A stretch of DNA of 64,000 nt from DAOQVR01 sp035341665 (GTDB taxonomy: Bacteria; Chloroflexota; Anaerolineae; JAAYZQ01), in contig DAOQVR010000002.1 in NCBI GenBank assembly GCA_035341665.1, positions 310,001 through 374,000 on the forward strand, read 5' to 3'. Under the pieces are notes generated by a model. The model was not told the origin of the DNA. It saw only the letters and a list, made by a program, of their open reading frames with translations, and made no database searches. Shown here piece after piece: positions 43,924 to 52,199 of this stretch. Both the position numbers and the translations under genes were made by a program. The number at the start of each line of letters is the position of its first letter. The stretch's first letter is position 1.

Positions 43924-45879
43924 TCAGTCCAGGGGCGTCACCAGGACGTCATCCCAACGCACCAACGGAACCTTGTAGGTGGCGAGGCCCACCGTGCCGC
44001 TCGGGATGATGGTCCCTTCGGTATCGGTAAACTCGAGGGCCAGGTTGCCGTCTATGTAGCCTTTCATGTGGTTTCCCTGTACCTCGACTGCAATGTGGTG
44101 CCACAGGCCGAACCACTCGGAGCCCAGAGGATAGGGTATCTCCAGCAAGGCCATTGGGTTGGAGAAGTGGTACAGCACATCGGGGTAGTCGCAGTCCTCC
44201 CCGATGCAGTCATCGGGCGTCATCGTCTGCATGAACGCAATCTTGCTTGACTTGGGGTAGATGAGGAAGTAGTAACCCAAGACCCACTGGCCCGCCACAT
44301 CGCTCTCCTGGTAGTTGCCGCGGAACCAGAGCGACACCTGGGGAGCCCACAGGCCGGTAGGCTCCAGGAACACGCGTGCCTCGTACCGGTAGTCGGTCCA
44401 GTCCTCCGATCCTGGCACCAGGGCCATCGACAGCGCATCGTGTGCTTCGTCCGGGCCGGCGTACATGCTGTGAAGGTAGGCGCCGCTTCCCTGGTAGCCC
44501 ACCCCGTCTTGCCACCACCACTGCTCGGGTGACAGGCGCCAGTAATTGAGGAAGGGGGTCCACTGGTTGGCGTTGGAGTTAAAGTTGTCCTCCAGGAGGA
44601 TGGCAGCCTGCACCTTCACGGTGGCGGAGGCGGGCTCCTTCGGGGACTCGCCCACCGAGGCTGTAGCCGTTGCGCTGTTCACGTAGGTGCCTATCTCGGT
44701 GCTGGCCCGAACCTCATAGACAAGGGTCAAGGTACCCTCTCCGGCTACCGGGAAAGGTCCCGCCCAGGCGATCTCGCCGGTGGTGCCCACAGGATCAACC
44801 AGGACATCGCTGCCGGGCAGCATGCGCTGGTACGTGAAGCCGGCCGGCAGGGTATCGCGGACTTCCGCGAGCTCGCCGGGCAGCGTACCCTCGTTGTTGA
44901 ACACGACCGTGTAGGTGATCAGCCCACCGGGCTCCTCGGCATAGACCACGGTAGGGTCGGCCGCCTTGGTCACGGAGAAGGCGGGCGGAGCCCAGTTGTT
45001 CATGGCGAGGGGAATGTATACCACCCCGCCGGTTGAGACGACCACCTCTGCGCTGGCCGGGCCCAGGAGCGTGCCGTCGCCAAGCAGAGCGGTGACCTCG
45101 TTGTAGAGATAGAGGGTGTCTTCACCCTGCGGCATCTCTGCCTCGTACTGGATCAGCAGCTCGCCGGCGGCAGGGATTTCGAAGGGCCCCTGCCAGACAA
45201 TCGCCCCCGTTGTACCGTCGGGTGGGTCCTGGATGTCGCTGGCGGGGGTCATGCCCAGAAAGGTGACGCCGTCGGGCAGGATGTCGGTCACGGTATCCAG
45301 CGGAACGGGAACGTACCCGTCATTGTTCAGCGAAACGGAGTAGACCACCACGCCGCCCGGCTCGACCCTGTGCGGTGCCGCGGTCTTGGCCAGGGTCACT
45401 TCGCCCTGTCCCACCATCAAGCCCGCCTGGGCCGTGTACTCGTCGGGCCCAACCGCGGCTACCACGGTATTCACGTAGGGCTGGGGGTCCAGGGGCACGC
45501 TTCCTGGCACATACACCCGGTACATCAGTGTGAGGCTATCCCCGGCGGCGATCTCCATCGGCCCGGCCCACGCACACACCGGCGGCGTGCAGGCCGGCTC
45601 CCCGCCCCACCCGCTCCCCGGAGCGAGGCCGACATACTCGAAATTGGCAGGCATGGTGTCCGTCAGAGAAGAGACGGTAAGGTCCGCGCCAGACGTGTTG
45701 TCGAGCATCACGGTATAGATCACAAGCTCGTCAGGAGCGATCACGGCCGGATCGACCGACTTGGTGACCACGAGATCGACCTCGGGCGCCTGAGCCTGGC
45801 CTACTCCATGACCAAGCTGGACTCCAAGTGCCAAGATTAGAAAGACCACACTGCTCAGAAGCAACCACCGAAATCTCAT
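43924..45879 (-). CDS. Secreted DUF11-repeat protein with C-terminal lectin-like domain (1)
   Basis: 651 residues. A signal peptide covers about residues 1-30. Three DUF11 repeats follow, each with a (V/L)(T/A)K(S/T/A)xDP opening, a xxYTVxxxN segment and a DT(L/M)PA or DILPDG segment. Between repeats two and three (nt 45000-45022) sits VVYIPLAMNNW, a hydrophobic PL motif. The last 210 residues, from LLEDNFNSNANQWTPFLNYW, look like a concanavalin/LamG-type beta sandwich (FRGNYQESDVAGQWVLGYYF, HHIAVEVQGNHMKGYIDGN). The role is likely structural or binding on the cell surface. It is 39 bp below a paralogue with the same plan. Confidence 0.85.
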   Translation of the reverse strand: MRFRWLLLSSVVFLILALGVQLGHGVGQAQAPEVDLVVTKSVDPAVIAPDELVIYTVMLDNTSGADLTVSSLTDTMPANFEYVGLAPGSGWGGEPACTPPVCAWAGPMEIAAGDSLTLMYRVYVPGSVPLDPQPYVNTVVAAVGPDEYTAQAGLMVGQGEVTLAKTAAPHRVEPGGVVVYSVSLNNDGYVPVPLDTVTDILPDGVTFLGMTPASDIQDPPDGTTGAIVWQGPFEIPAAGELLIQYEAEMPQGEDTLYLYNEVTALLGDGTLLGPASAEVVVSTGGVVYIPLAMNNWAPPAFSVTKAADPTVVYAEEPGGLITYTVVFNNEGTLPGELAEVRDTLPAGFTYQRMLPGSDVLVDPVGTTGEIAWAGPFPVAGEGTLTLVYEVRASTEIGTYVNSATATASVGESPKEPASATVKVQAAILLEDNFNSNANQWTPFLNYWRLSPEQWWWQDGVGYQGSGAYLHSMYAGPDEAHDALSMALVPGSEDWTDYRYEARVFLEPTGLWAPQVSLWFRGNYQESDVAGQWVLGYYFLIYPKSSKIAFMQTMTPDDCIGEDCDYPDVLYHFSNPMALLEIPYPLGSEWFGLWHHIAVEVQGNHMKGYIDGNLALEFTDTEGTIIPSGTVGLATYKVPLVRWDDVLVTPLD

Positions 45880-45918
45880 CCATCCATCTCCAGTTTCGTG
45901 TTCGTCCTGCGTGCCGGA

Positions 45919-47823
45919 TCAGTCCAGCGGCAGGACGTTGATGTAGTCAAAGCGGGCGATGGTCCTGTACACTGCCAGTCCCACCGTCCCGTTGGTCCAG
46001 GCACCCGCAGGCTCCGTGTAGTCGAATACCTTGACAGGGTTGCTGATGCCGTCCTCGTCATACTCGAACCAGACCTGGACATGGGCACCTTCCACCTCGA
46101 TCACCAGCTTGTACCACTTGTGGGTGAAGATGCCCGGCGCCCAGGCGTAGCTGGCGACGAGCTCCTGGGCGGCGAACGAGGGGTTGCCGGGCGGGGTACG
46201 GAAGAAGTAGAGATGCTCATCCGCCTGCTTCATGTAGACGTAGTAGCCGCCCACCGTTTTGCCGTCGAAGAGACCTGAATCCTCGTAGGTGCCACGGAAC
46301 CAGATGCCGGTCAGGCCGCTGGTCGCATCCACACCCTTCGAATCTTTGATGCGCGCCTCTATCCGGTAGTCTGCCCAGCCCTGGGCCCCGGGGGCGTTGT
46401 AGATAAAGAGGTTGTATCCGTTGTACTCCGGGAGGTCATCCGGGGCATAGTCATAGTTCATCAGGCCCCAGGAGCCCATCTCGCCAGACCATTCCCAATA
46501 GCCGGGGGCCAGGCCCGGCCAATTGAGGAAGGGCTCCCAGTCGTCCGACACGCCAAAGGTAAAGTCGTCCTGGAAAGGCAGGCCCGCTCCGCCGACCACG
46601 ACCGTGGCGGATCCTTCCGCCACCAGCGCGTTGCCCCAGTCATAGGCCCGGGCGGTGTTGACCTTGTTCCCACCGCCGCCAGTCTCGACCTCGTACACCA
46701 CGGTCAGATCCTCGCCGGGGAGCACCTCCCAGGAACCTGACCAGTAGATCACCCCGGTCGTGCCCGAGGGAGGCGTCGTAATGTCGCTACCGGGGGCCAT
46801 GCTGAGAAACGCAAAGTCGGCGGGCAGGGTGTCCTCAATCCGGGTGAGCGTCCCGGCGCGGTTGCCCTGGTTCGCGATCACGACGGTATAGATCACCGGG
46901 TCGCCGGGGTCCACCAGTGCCGGATCGGCCGTCTTCGTCAACTGCCAGACCGGCTCGGGTGGGACATACTCCATGAGGCTCAGGGGAACAAAGATCTGGT
47001 TCGCCTCGATCCTGAGGGTGGCGCCGACAGGCCCTACCGGCTCATCGCCCGACAGGGCCAGAACCGAGTTCCGATACTCGCCGCCAACGTGGACCGCCCG
47101 CACCCGGTAGCGCATGGTCAGCGTCCCGTTCCCGGGGACCGCCAACCCCTGCCACACAATCTCCGGCTCCTCGCCGTCCACCGGCTCGCCGACCTCGCTT
47201 CCGAGCGCCATGCCGCCAAAGAGGAAGCCGGTCGGCAAAGTATCCGTGACCCAGTCGAGGGTCACGACCTGGGGGCCGGAGTTGGAGAAGACCACCTCGT
47301 AGATCGGCAGCCAGCGGCTGTCGCCGGGCAGCAGGACCTCCGGCTCCACCGTCTTTGTGACGCTGACCGTGCCGGCGACGGATCCGGCGGGCCGCTCCTC
47401 CGGCGGTGCAGGGGAATGTACTTCCGGCTCGACGAGCTCCGCCTCGCCGCTGATCCCTGCGACCGGCAGGGTGCCGGGCGCAGGCGAGGGCCCCAATGGG
47501 GCAACCCAGAAGAGCAGAACCTCCGCTCCGGGGGTTCGGCCGTTCCAGAGAAGCCGCCTGCCCCGCTCAGAGACCTGCGGCTCGTTCAGCACCTCGCTTC
47601 CCCGGGACAGGCCGACATACTCGAAGCCGGGCGGAAACAGGATTTCGAGATCGTCTGCCTCGGCGCCGGCAAGCCGGACCTGGTACTGCAGCAGCTTGCC
47701 GCCGCCGTCCAGGAGCGATGCCTCGGCTCGAGCACTCCAGCCGGCTGCGAGGGCCAGCAGCAGGGCCAACGAAAAGCCAAGGGCGACCCACCGCCCGGCG
47801 GCCGCGCCAGTCCTGTCTTTCAT
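45919..47823 (-). CDS. Secreted DUF11-repeat protein with C-terminal lectin-like domain (2)
   Basis: 634 residues from ATG 47823 (MKDRTGAAAG); GGAGGG lies 9 bases upstream, and the frame before it crosses the promoter. Signal peptide, a degenerate first repeat (residues about 45-120), a Pro-rich linker, then two clear DUF11 repeats (VTKTVEPEVLLPGD and LTKTADPALVDPGDPVIYTV). IFVPLSLMEYVPP lies between them at 46972-46995. The C-terminal 200 residues, from FQDDFTFGVSDDWEPFLNWP, form the same lectin-like domain as the next gene. It probably acts on or covers the cell surface; its ligand is unknown. Confidence 0.85.
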   Translation of the reverse strand: MKDRTGAAAGRWVALGFSLALLLALAAGWSARAEASLLDGGGKLLQYQVRLAGAEADDLEILFPPGFEYVGLSRGSEVLNEPQVSERGRRLLWNGRTPGAEVLLFWVAPLGPSPAPGTLPVAGISGEAELVEPEVHSPAPPEERPAGSVAGTVSVTKTVEPEVLLPGDSRWLPIYEVVFSNSGPQVVTLDWVTDTLPTGFLFGGMALGSEVGEPVDGEEPEIVWQGLAVPGNGTLTMRYRVRAVHVGGEYRNSVLALSGDEPVGPVGATLRIEANQIFVPLSLMEYVPPEPVWQLTKTADPALVDPGDPVIYTVVIANQGNRAGTLTRIEDTLPADFAFLSMAPGSDITTPPSGTTGVIYWSGSWEVLPGEDLTVVYEVETGGGGNKVNTARAYDWGNALVAEGSATVVVGGAGLPFQDDFTFGVSDDWEPFLNWPGLAPGYWEWSGEMGSWGLMNYDYAPDDLPEYNGYNLFIYNAPGAQGWADYRIEARIKDSKGVDATSGLTGIWFRGTYEDSGLFDGKTVGGYYVYMKQADEHLYFFRTPPGNPSFAAQELVASYAWAPGIFTHKWYKLVIEVEGAHVQVWFEYDEDGISNPVKVFDYTEPAGAWTNGTVGLAVYRTIARFDYINVLPLD

Positions 47824-47862
47824 CGATCCTATCCCTCCATTCGATATGGGCAGAGCCATAAG

Positions 47863-47891
47863 AATATACCATGCGAGAGGAAGTCAGTCAA
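47863..47891 (-). promoter_or_regulatory. Strong promoter for the DUF11 pair
   Basis: TTGACT (47886-47891), exactly 17 bp, TATATT (47863-47868) on the minus strand. It starts immediately after the terminator of the upstream operon and leaves a leader of about 33 nt. Confidence 0.8.
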
Positions 47892-47896
47892 ACAGC

Positions 47897-47939
47897 GCGC
47901 GAGAGGGCGGCAGGTCAGCGCTGACCTGCCCTCTCGCGC
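47897..47939 (-). terminator. Terminator overlapping the stop codon of the flippase-like gene
   Basis: A long inverted repeat pairs 47897-47907 with 47929-47939 and 47911-47919 with 47920-47928, with a 3-nt bulge. The TGA stop (47915-47917) lies within the stem, and the RNA continues into a short U-rich stretch (TGTTTG). Confidence 0.7.
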
Positions 47940-48904
47940 TTCTCCCGGCGGCCGAGGAACAGCCCGATCCCGCCGAATGCAAGGTCGGCGAGCACGGTCA
48001 TCACGCGCAGGAGAACAAAGGCCAGCAGCGCCGGCTCGGCCGCGGTGGCCGGGGCCAGGATCACGGCACCCAACCCCTCGCGGACGCCGATCCCGCCCGG
48101 CGCAAAGAGGGCGACAAAGCCCACCACCGTGCCGATCGCTCCCGCCGCCAAGCTGACGGGCAGCGCTGCCGCACCAACCGGCTGAACGGCGGCGACGAGG
48201 AGCCAGACCTGGAGGCCGACCCCTGCCCAGGCAACCAGGTAGAGGAGCAGAGTCCGAAGGTAGAAGGAGTAGGGAAGGGCAAGGGGCTCGCCGAACCGGC
48301 CTGCCAGCGACCCAAGCTTCAGCTTGCGCAATGCCCAGGCCAGCACACGAAACAGGCGGCTCAAGACGCGTGGGTGGATGGTGACCAGAAGGGCAACCGC
48401 GAGCAGCACGCTTCCCAGCCGCAGCACGGGTGAGAGGGAGGCAAGGCCAGGCAGGCTGCAGAGCACCGCCGAGACGATCCAGAGGGCCGTCGACACCAGA
48501 AAGCTGCTGCCGATCTCGCGGGCATCCACCCCTACCTGGCGCGAGAGGAGGTAGTAGTTGCCTGCCATGAGGACCTTCCCCGGCACATACTTTCCGAGCT
48601 GCGAGGGGCATACGATGCTGAACACCTGGCGGAACGTCAGGCGCACGCCCATTCCCCGGTAGATGGTGTGCTGAATGTAGACATAGAAGAGGGTATCCAG
48701 TACAGCGACGAGCGCGGCCAAGCCCACCATAGCCCAGTCGAGGCGCGAGAAGAGGTCGGGGAGGTCCCCCTGCTCGCGGACGAGCGAATAGGCCGTCACG
48801 GCCAGCAAGGCGACAAAGTAAGCCGTCTGCACGGCCGGCTTGGTCAGCCAGCGGCGCAACCCTGAACGGCGCGTCTCGGAGGGCGTGCCGGTCTCCTGCA
48901 GCAC
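47915..48904 (-). CDS. UPF0104/LPG-synthase-TM-like membrane protein (flippase-like)
   Basis: 329 residues from GTG 48904. Seven to eight transmembrane segments, with ALLAVTAYSLVREQGDLPDL, YIQHTIYRGMGVRL, CPSQLGKYVPGKVLMAGNYY and FAPGGIGVREG; the QLGKYVPGK and PGGIGVREG segments are hallmarks of the lysylphosphatidylglycerol-synthase transmembrane/AglD family. Relatives with only this membrane part occur in glycan loci and are proposed lipid or polyprenyl-phosphate-sugar flippases; that is inference. It is the last gene of the long glycan operon. Confidence 0.82.
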   Translation of the reverse strand: MLQETGTPSETRRSGLRRWLTKPAVQTAYFVALLAVTAYSLVREQGDLPDLFSRLDWAMVGLAALVAVLDTLFYVYIQHTIYRGMGVRLTFRQVFSIVCPSQLGKYVPGKVLMAGNYYLLSRQVGVDAREIGSSFLVSTALWIVSAVLCSLPGLASLSPVLRLGSVLLAVALLVTIHPRVLSRLFRVLAWALRKLKLGSLAGRFGEPLALPYSFYLRTLLLYLVAWAGVGLQVWLLVAAVQPVGAAALPVSLAAGAIGTVVGFVALFAPGGIGVREGLGAVILAPATAAEPALLAFVLLRVMTVLADLAFGGIGLFLGRREKRERAGQR

Positions 48905-48909
48905 GCGGC

Positions 48910-49635
48910 CTAGCGCTCCCCCACGATGCGTGCCGGCACGCCCCGGGCAATGCTGAAGGGCGGTAGGTCATGCGTCACGACGGCCCCAGCGCCGACCACG
49001 GCTCCCTGTCCAATCGTCACCCCACCGAGGACGATGACCGACGCCGCCAGCCAGGCATCCTCTCCAATGACGATCGGCTTCTCCTCACCTGCCTGGTCGC
49101 GCACCGGGATGTCGCGGCGGGCAAAGGTGTGATTGCCGCAGATCAGCTGCACATCGTTGGCCAGCAGGGCATTCCGTCCCACCCGGATCCCTCCGTGACC
49201 GTAAAAGAGACAACGGTGCCCAATGTAGGCCTGCGGCTCGACTACAATCTCTGTCTCGGCCGTGACCAACAGGCAGCCGCGCGAGAGCCACACGTCATCC
49301 TGCAGCTCAATGCGCCCTCTGGCGTTGTGCGCGTCGAGGAAGCACCCCTCCCCAACCATGACACGACGCCCGAGGAATACCCGTCTGGGCACCAGGAGCC
49401 GCACGCCCTGTTCAATGACGCAGCCCGGCCCGACGCTGCCGAGCACTCCACGGTAGGCGGCCCTCCGCAGGACGGACGCCGCAATGGTGGGACGTCCGGA
49501 CAGGAGGGTGAGCACGAACCCCTGCCACAGAAAGCGGCACCACGAGTCGCTGCCCGTCACGCGGCGACGGTAGCGCTGGAGATTGTGCCACACGCCGCCC
49601 TGCAGCGTTGCCGTAGCCCTCGATTCCTCCGTCAC
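48910..49635 (-). CDS. Left-handed beta-helix acyltransferase (WcaF/maltose O-acetyltransferase-like)
   Basis: 241 residues; GTG 49635 overlaps the upstream stop as GTGA. Hexapeptide repeats run from about residue 70 to the end, with GPGCVIEQGVRLLVPRRVFL, CGNHTFARRD (the catalytic-His segment of the family), IGEDAWLAASVIVLGGVTIG and GAGAVVTHDLPPFSIARGVP. It should transfer an acetyl or other acyl group from CoA to a sugar in the cytoplasm. Placed in the glycan operon, it probably decorates a nucleotide sugar or lipid-linked intermediate. Confidence 0.85.
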   Translation of the reverse strand: MTEESRATATLQGGVWHNLQRYRRRVTGSDSWCRFLWQGFVLTLLSGRPTIAASVLRRAAYRGVLGSVGPGCVIEQGVRLLVPRRVFLGRRVMVGEGCFLDAHNARGRIELQDDVWLSRGCLLVTAETEIVVEPQAYIGHRCLFYGHGGIRVGRNALLANDVQLICGNHTFARRDIPVRDQAGEEKPIVIGEDAWLAASVIVLGGVTIGQGAVVGAGAVVTHDLPPFSIARGVPARIVGER

Positions 49636-52199
49636 TCGCCCACCTCCAGTATGACCAATGGCAACGCGTCATCGCCGCCGTCCAGCGGCAGCCGGTTCCC
49701 ACTCCCCAGCAGGTAGAGCCCCACCCGCAGCACGTAGCTGCCCGGCCCGGCAGCGGTCGGGACCTGCACGTGATACACGTCGACCAGCACCTCACCGGGC
49801 AGCCAGAAACGGGTCGGGTACTTCCCGGCCATGGGCGGCCCGTCGCCCTGCGCAGCGATCCGGCCGTCCTCCGCAGCGAGGTGCACAAAGGTGTGCAGCT
49901 CCTCCATGATGGGACCGCAGGCTCCCCAGTGCAGCGCCAGTTCGATCGTCTCGCCAGGGACAACGGCGGTCCCTCCCGATGCCGTCTCCAGATCGTACCC
50001 CTCCAGGCAGACCTGACCGCCGAAGCGGGCGGTCAGCGCCTGGTCGGGAGGCGGTGGCGCCGGGCGATCCCCCACCCAGAAGAAGGCGGCCGTTGCCTGG
50101 TTGGTGGTGGGGTCCCCGCCCGCGACCACCGGGAGCCGCTCGCCCGTGGCAGGCTCATACAGGCCCACGCTGAGATGGTATCGCCCGGGCGGAAGGTCCG
50201 GCGGCAGAGCAACAACCCGGCGGTCTGCGATCAGATCGCCAGGCTCCCATTCGTACATCGGGAACAGCCCACCGGCCACACCCCCATCCCCTTGCGCCCA
50301 GGTCTCGCCCCCGCCGTCGTCCACGTGGACAAAGACCGAATAGTCCTGCGCCAGTGGTGCTTGGGACTGCCAGTTGAACACCACGCGCACGGGTTCCCCG
50401 GGCCGAAGGGAGGCAATCTCCAGACCCGTGCTCACCAAGCGCACCGAACCAAAGTCCACCTCGTTGCGTTGGTGCACCGCCGGCGCCGGGACATCGAGCC
50501 CGGACCGAAAAACCAGTACCTTCCTCTCGGACGACACCAGCGCCATGCGCTGCCACACGAGGTCCCTGAACGGGGTGGAAAAGTTCCGCTCCCACCGCAT
50601 CATGTCCACCACAAACCAGAGGCGGGAATGGGAGGCCAGGGCCGTCTCCAAGGCAGACGGCGACTGCAGCAGTGGGACCAGGCCCCATCCCTCGACGGTC
50701 TGCCCCCCACGCTCCAGCGTATAGCCCTCAAAGCCCGACTCGATCGCCAAGTAATCACAGCGATCTAGGAAAAAGAGGCTGGCAGAAGGGGCTATCGTGG
50801 CAACCGCATCCCCCGGCAGCCACTGCCGGCGGATCGACTCGAATGCCAGGTCGTAGCCATAGTCCTTCACCCGCGTTGCCGCGACCGCGCGCGGCGCAAG
50901 GAACGCACCCATCAGCAGAGTGACCAGGAACATGAGCACCACGTGCGCACCGCCGGAAGTGGTGCCTGGCTGAAGGTGCCGCCGGCGGCGGCCCACTCGG
51001 GCCCACAACGTGCGCAGCAGGCCATCCGCGCCGGCCGCCGCGACGAGAAGGAACCACGGCAGGATCAGCAGGAGGTAGCGCGGGCGACGCCAACTCTCTC
51101 CCACGACGAGAGCCATCTCGAGCCAGATACCAATCAAGAAGATGGAGAGCGCCGCAGCGGCCCCCCGCTCACCGCCCTGCAGAGCCTTGTGCCCCTTCCT
51201 GGCGAGCACCACGGCCAATCCCAACAGCCCGACGGCAAAGAGGGCCGTTGCCGGCCAACGGCCTGGAGCAAGGAAGAAGGGACTCAGCGCCTCCAGTCCA
51301 GCCATCATGTCTCCCCCGGGCGCCACAAAGGGGCGCGACACGGCCGATGCGGCAGCGCCGGGCAGCACCATCAGCCTGTGCAGGTAGGTGTTCAGGCCCA
51401 GGCCCGCCCCCAGCAGTCCTAGGTCGAGCCACACCGAAGGCCGGAGCCAATCGCGCGGGCTCTGCCACAGCAGCCACACAAGCCCCAGCGGCGGCAGCAG
51501 CAGCGCCGCTTCCTGCTGGGTGAATAGGGCCGCCAGGAAAAAGAGCACAAACAAGTGCCTGTCTCGATCGCTGCAGAGGCCGGTCGCCGTGGTCGATCTC
51601 CCTTCCGAGCCGGGCGAACGTGTCGTAGGGCGGGTCTCCATACCCGCCTCCGGGGATGGGCCAAGGTCGCCGACCGCGCCCCTCCCTACGACGCCCCTGA
51701 CGAAGTAGTAGACGGCCAAGACGACAAAGAAGAGGAGCAGGGCATACATGCGCGCCCGACCGTCCCAGGTGATGGCCTCGGGGTCCAGGGCAAGCCAGGT
51801 GGCAGCCAGGAGGGCAGCCGGCACACCAAAGAGCCGCCGGCCCGCCAAGAAGAGGGCCAGGATCGTACCCGTGCCAAGGAGCACGCTGGGAAGGCGGGTC
51901 GCCACCTTGTCGTAGGGACCCAGCGACAGCACGGCTGCCTCCAGGTAGGTGAAGAGCAGCCCAGAGGTGTAGTAGGCTCCCGAGGGTGTCCTCGGCGCGC
52001 CCGACTGCGCCGTGTAGCGGGCAGCCAAGAGCGTGGTCGGCTCGTCAATGTACAGGCTTGCCCCCCGCGCAAAGGACAGGCGCAGGAAAAAGCCCACCAG
52101 GAGAACTGGCACAAGGAGCCAGGAGGCCACCTGTTGTGGCCGGCCGCTGTGGCTGGTCTCCCGAGCGAGCCACCCACGAGCCTTGCCGCCGATCCTCAT
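49632..52199 (-). CDS. GT39-like membrane glycosyltransferase with two beta-sandwich domains and an inserted palindromic element
   Basis: 855 residues. ATG 52199 overlaps the upstream stop as ATGA; the frame continues upstream but only as a shadow of the methyltransferase gene. The catalytic-loop pattern is GASLYIDEPTTLLAAR, then PSGAYYTSGLLFTYL, where its paralogues have HG before ILF. After the third or fourth membrane segment there is a hydrophilic run of about 45 residues (GAVGDLGPSPEAGMETRPTT and on) not present in paralogues. It is encoded by a 71-bp element with 9-bp terminal inverted repeats. The C terminus has two beta-sandwich copies (QDYSVFVHVDDGG; EELHTFVHLAAEDGRIAAQ). Confidence 0.8.
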   Translation of the reverse strand: MRIGGKARGWLARETSHSGRPQQVASWLLVPVLLVGFFLRLSFARGASLYIDEPTTLLAARYTAQSGAPRTPSGAYYTSGLLFTYLEAAVLSLGPYDKVATRLPSVLLGTGTILALFLAGRRLFGVPAALLAATWLALDPEAITWDGRARMYALLLFFVVLAVYYFVRGVVGRGAVGDLGPSPEAGMETRPTTRSPGSEGRSTTATGLCSDRDRHLFVLFFLAALFTQQEAALLLPPLGLVWLLWQSPRDWLRPSVWLDLGLLGAGLGLNTYLHRLMVLPGAAASAVSRPFVAPGGDMMAGLEALSPFFLAPGRWPATALFAVGLLGLAVVLARKGHKALQGGERGAAAALSIFLIGIWLEMALVVGESWRRPRYLLLILPWFLLVAAAGADGLLRTLWARVGRRRRHLQPGTTSGGAHVVLMFLVTLLMGAFLAPRAVAATRVKDYGYDLAFESIRRQWLPGDAVATIAPSASLFFLDRCDYLAIESGFEGYTLERGGQTVEGWGLVPLLQSPSALETALASHSRLWFVVDMMRWERNFSTPFRDLVWQRMALVSSERKVLVFRSGLDVPAPAVHQRNEVDFGSVRLVSTGLEIASLRPGEPVRVVFNWQSQAPLAQDYSVFVHVDDGGGETWAQGDGGVAGGLFPMYEWEPGDLIADRRVVALPPDLPPGRYHLSVGLYEPATGERLPVVAGGDPTTNQATAAFFWVGDRPAPPPPDQALTARFGGQVCLEGYDLETASGGTAVVPGETIELALHWGACGPIMEELHTFVHLAAEDGRIAAQGDGPPMAGKYPTRFWLPGEVLVDVYHVQVPTAAGPGSYVLRVGLYLLGSGNRLPLDGGDDALPLVILEVGE
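51622..51692. repeat. Palindromic MITE-like element inserted within a coding sequence
   Basis: GTCGTAGGG at 51622-51630 and CCCTACGAC at 51684-51692 are perfect 9-bp terminal inverted repeats bounding 71 bp. The left end carries a hairpin (GGGCGGGT/ACCCGCC, 51628-51648) that matches the 55-bp array at 2867-3085 at 24 of 26 positions when reversed. The reading frame of the host gene stays open through it. Confidence 0.65.
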
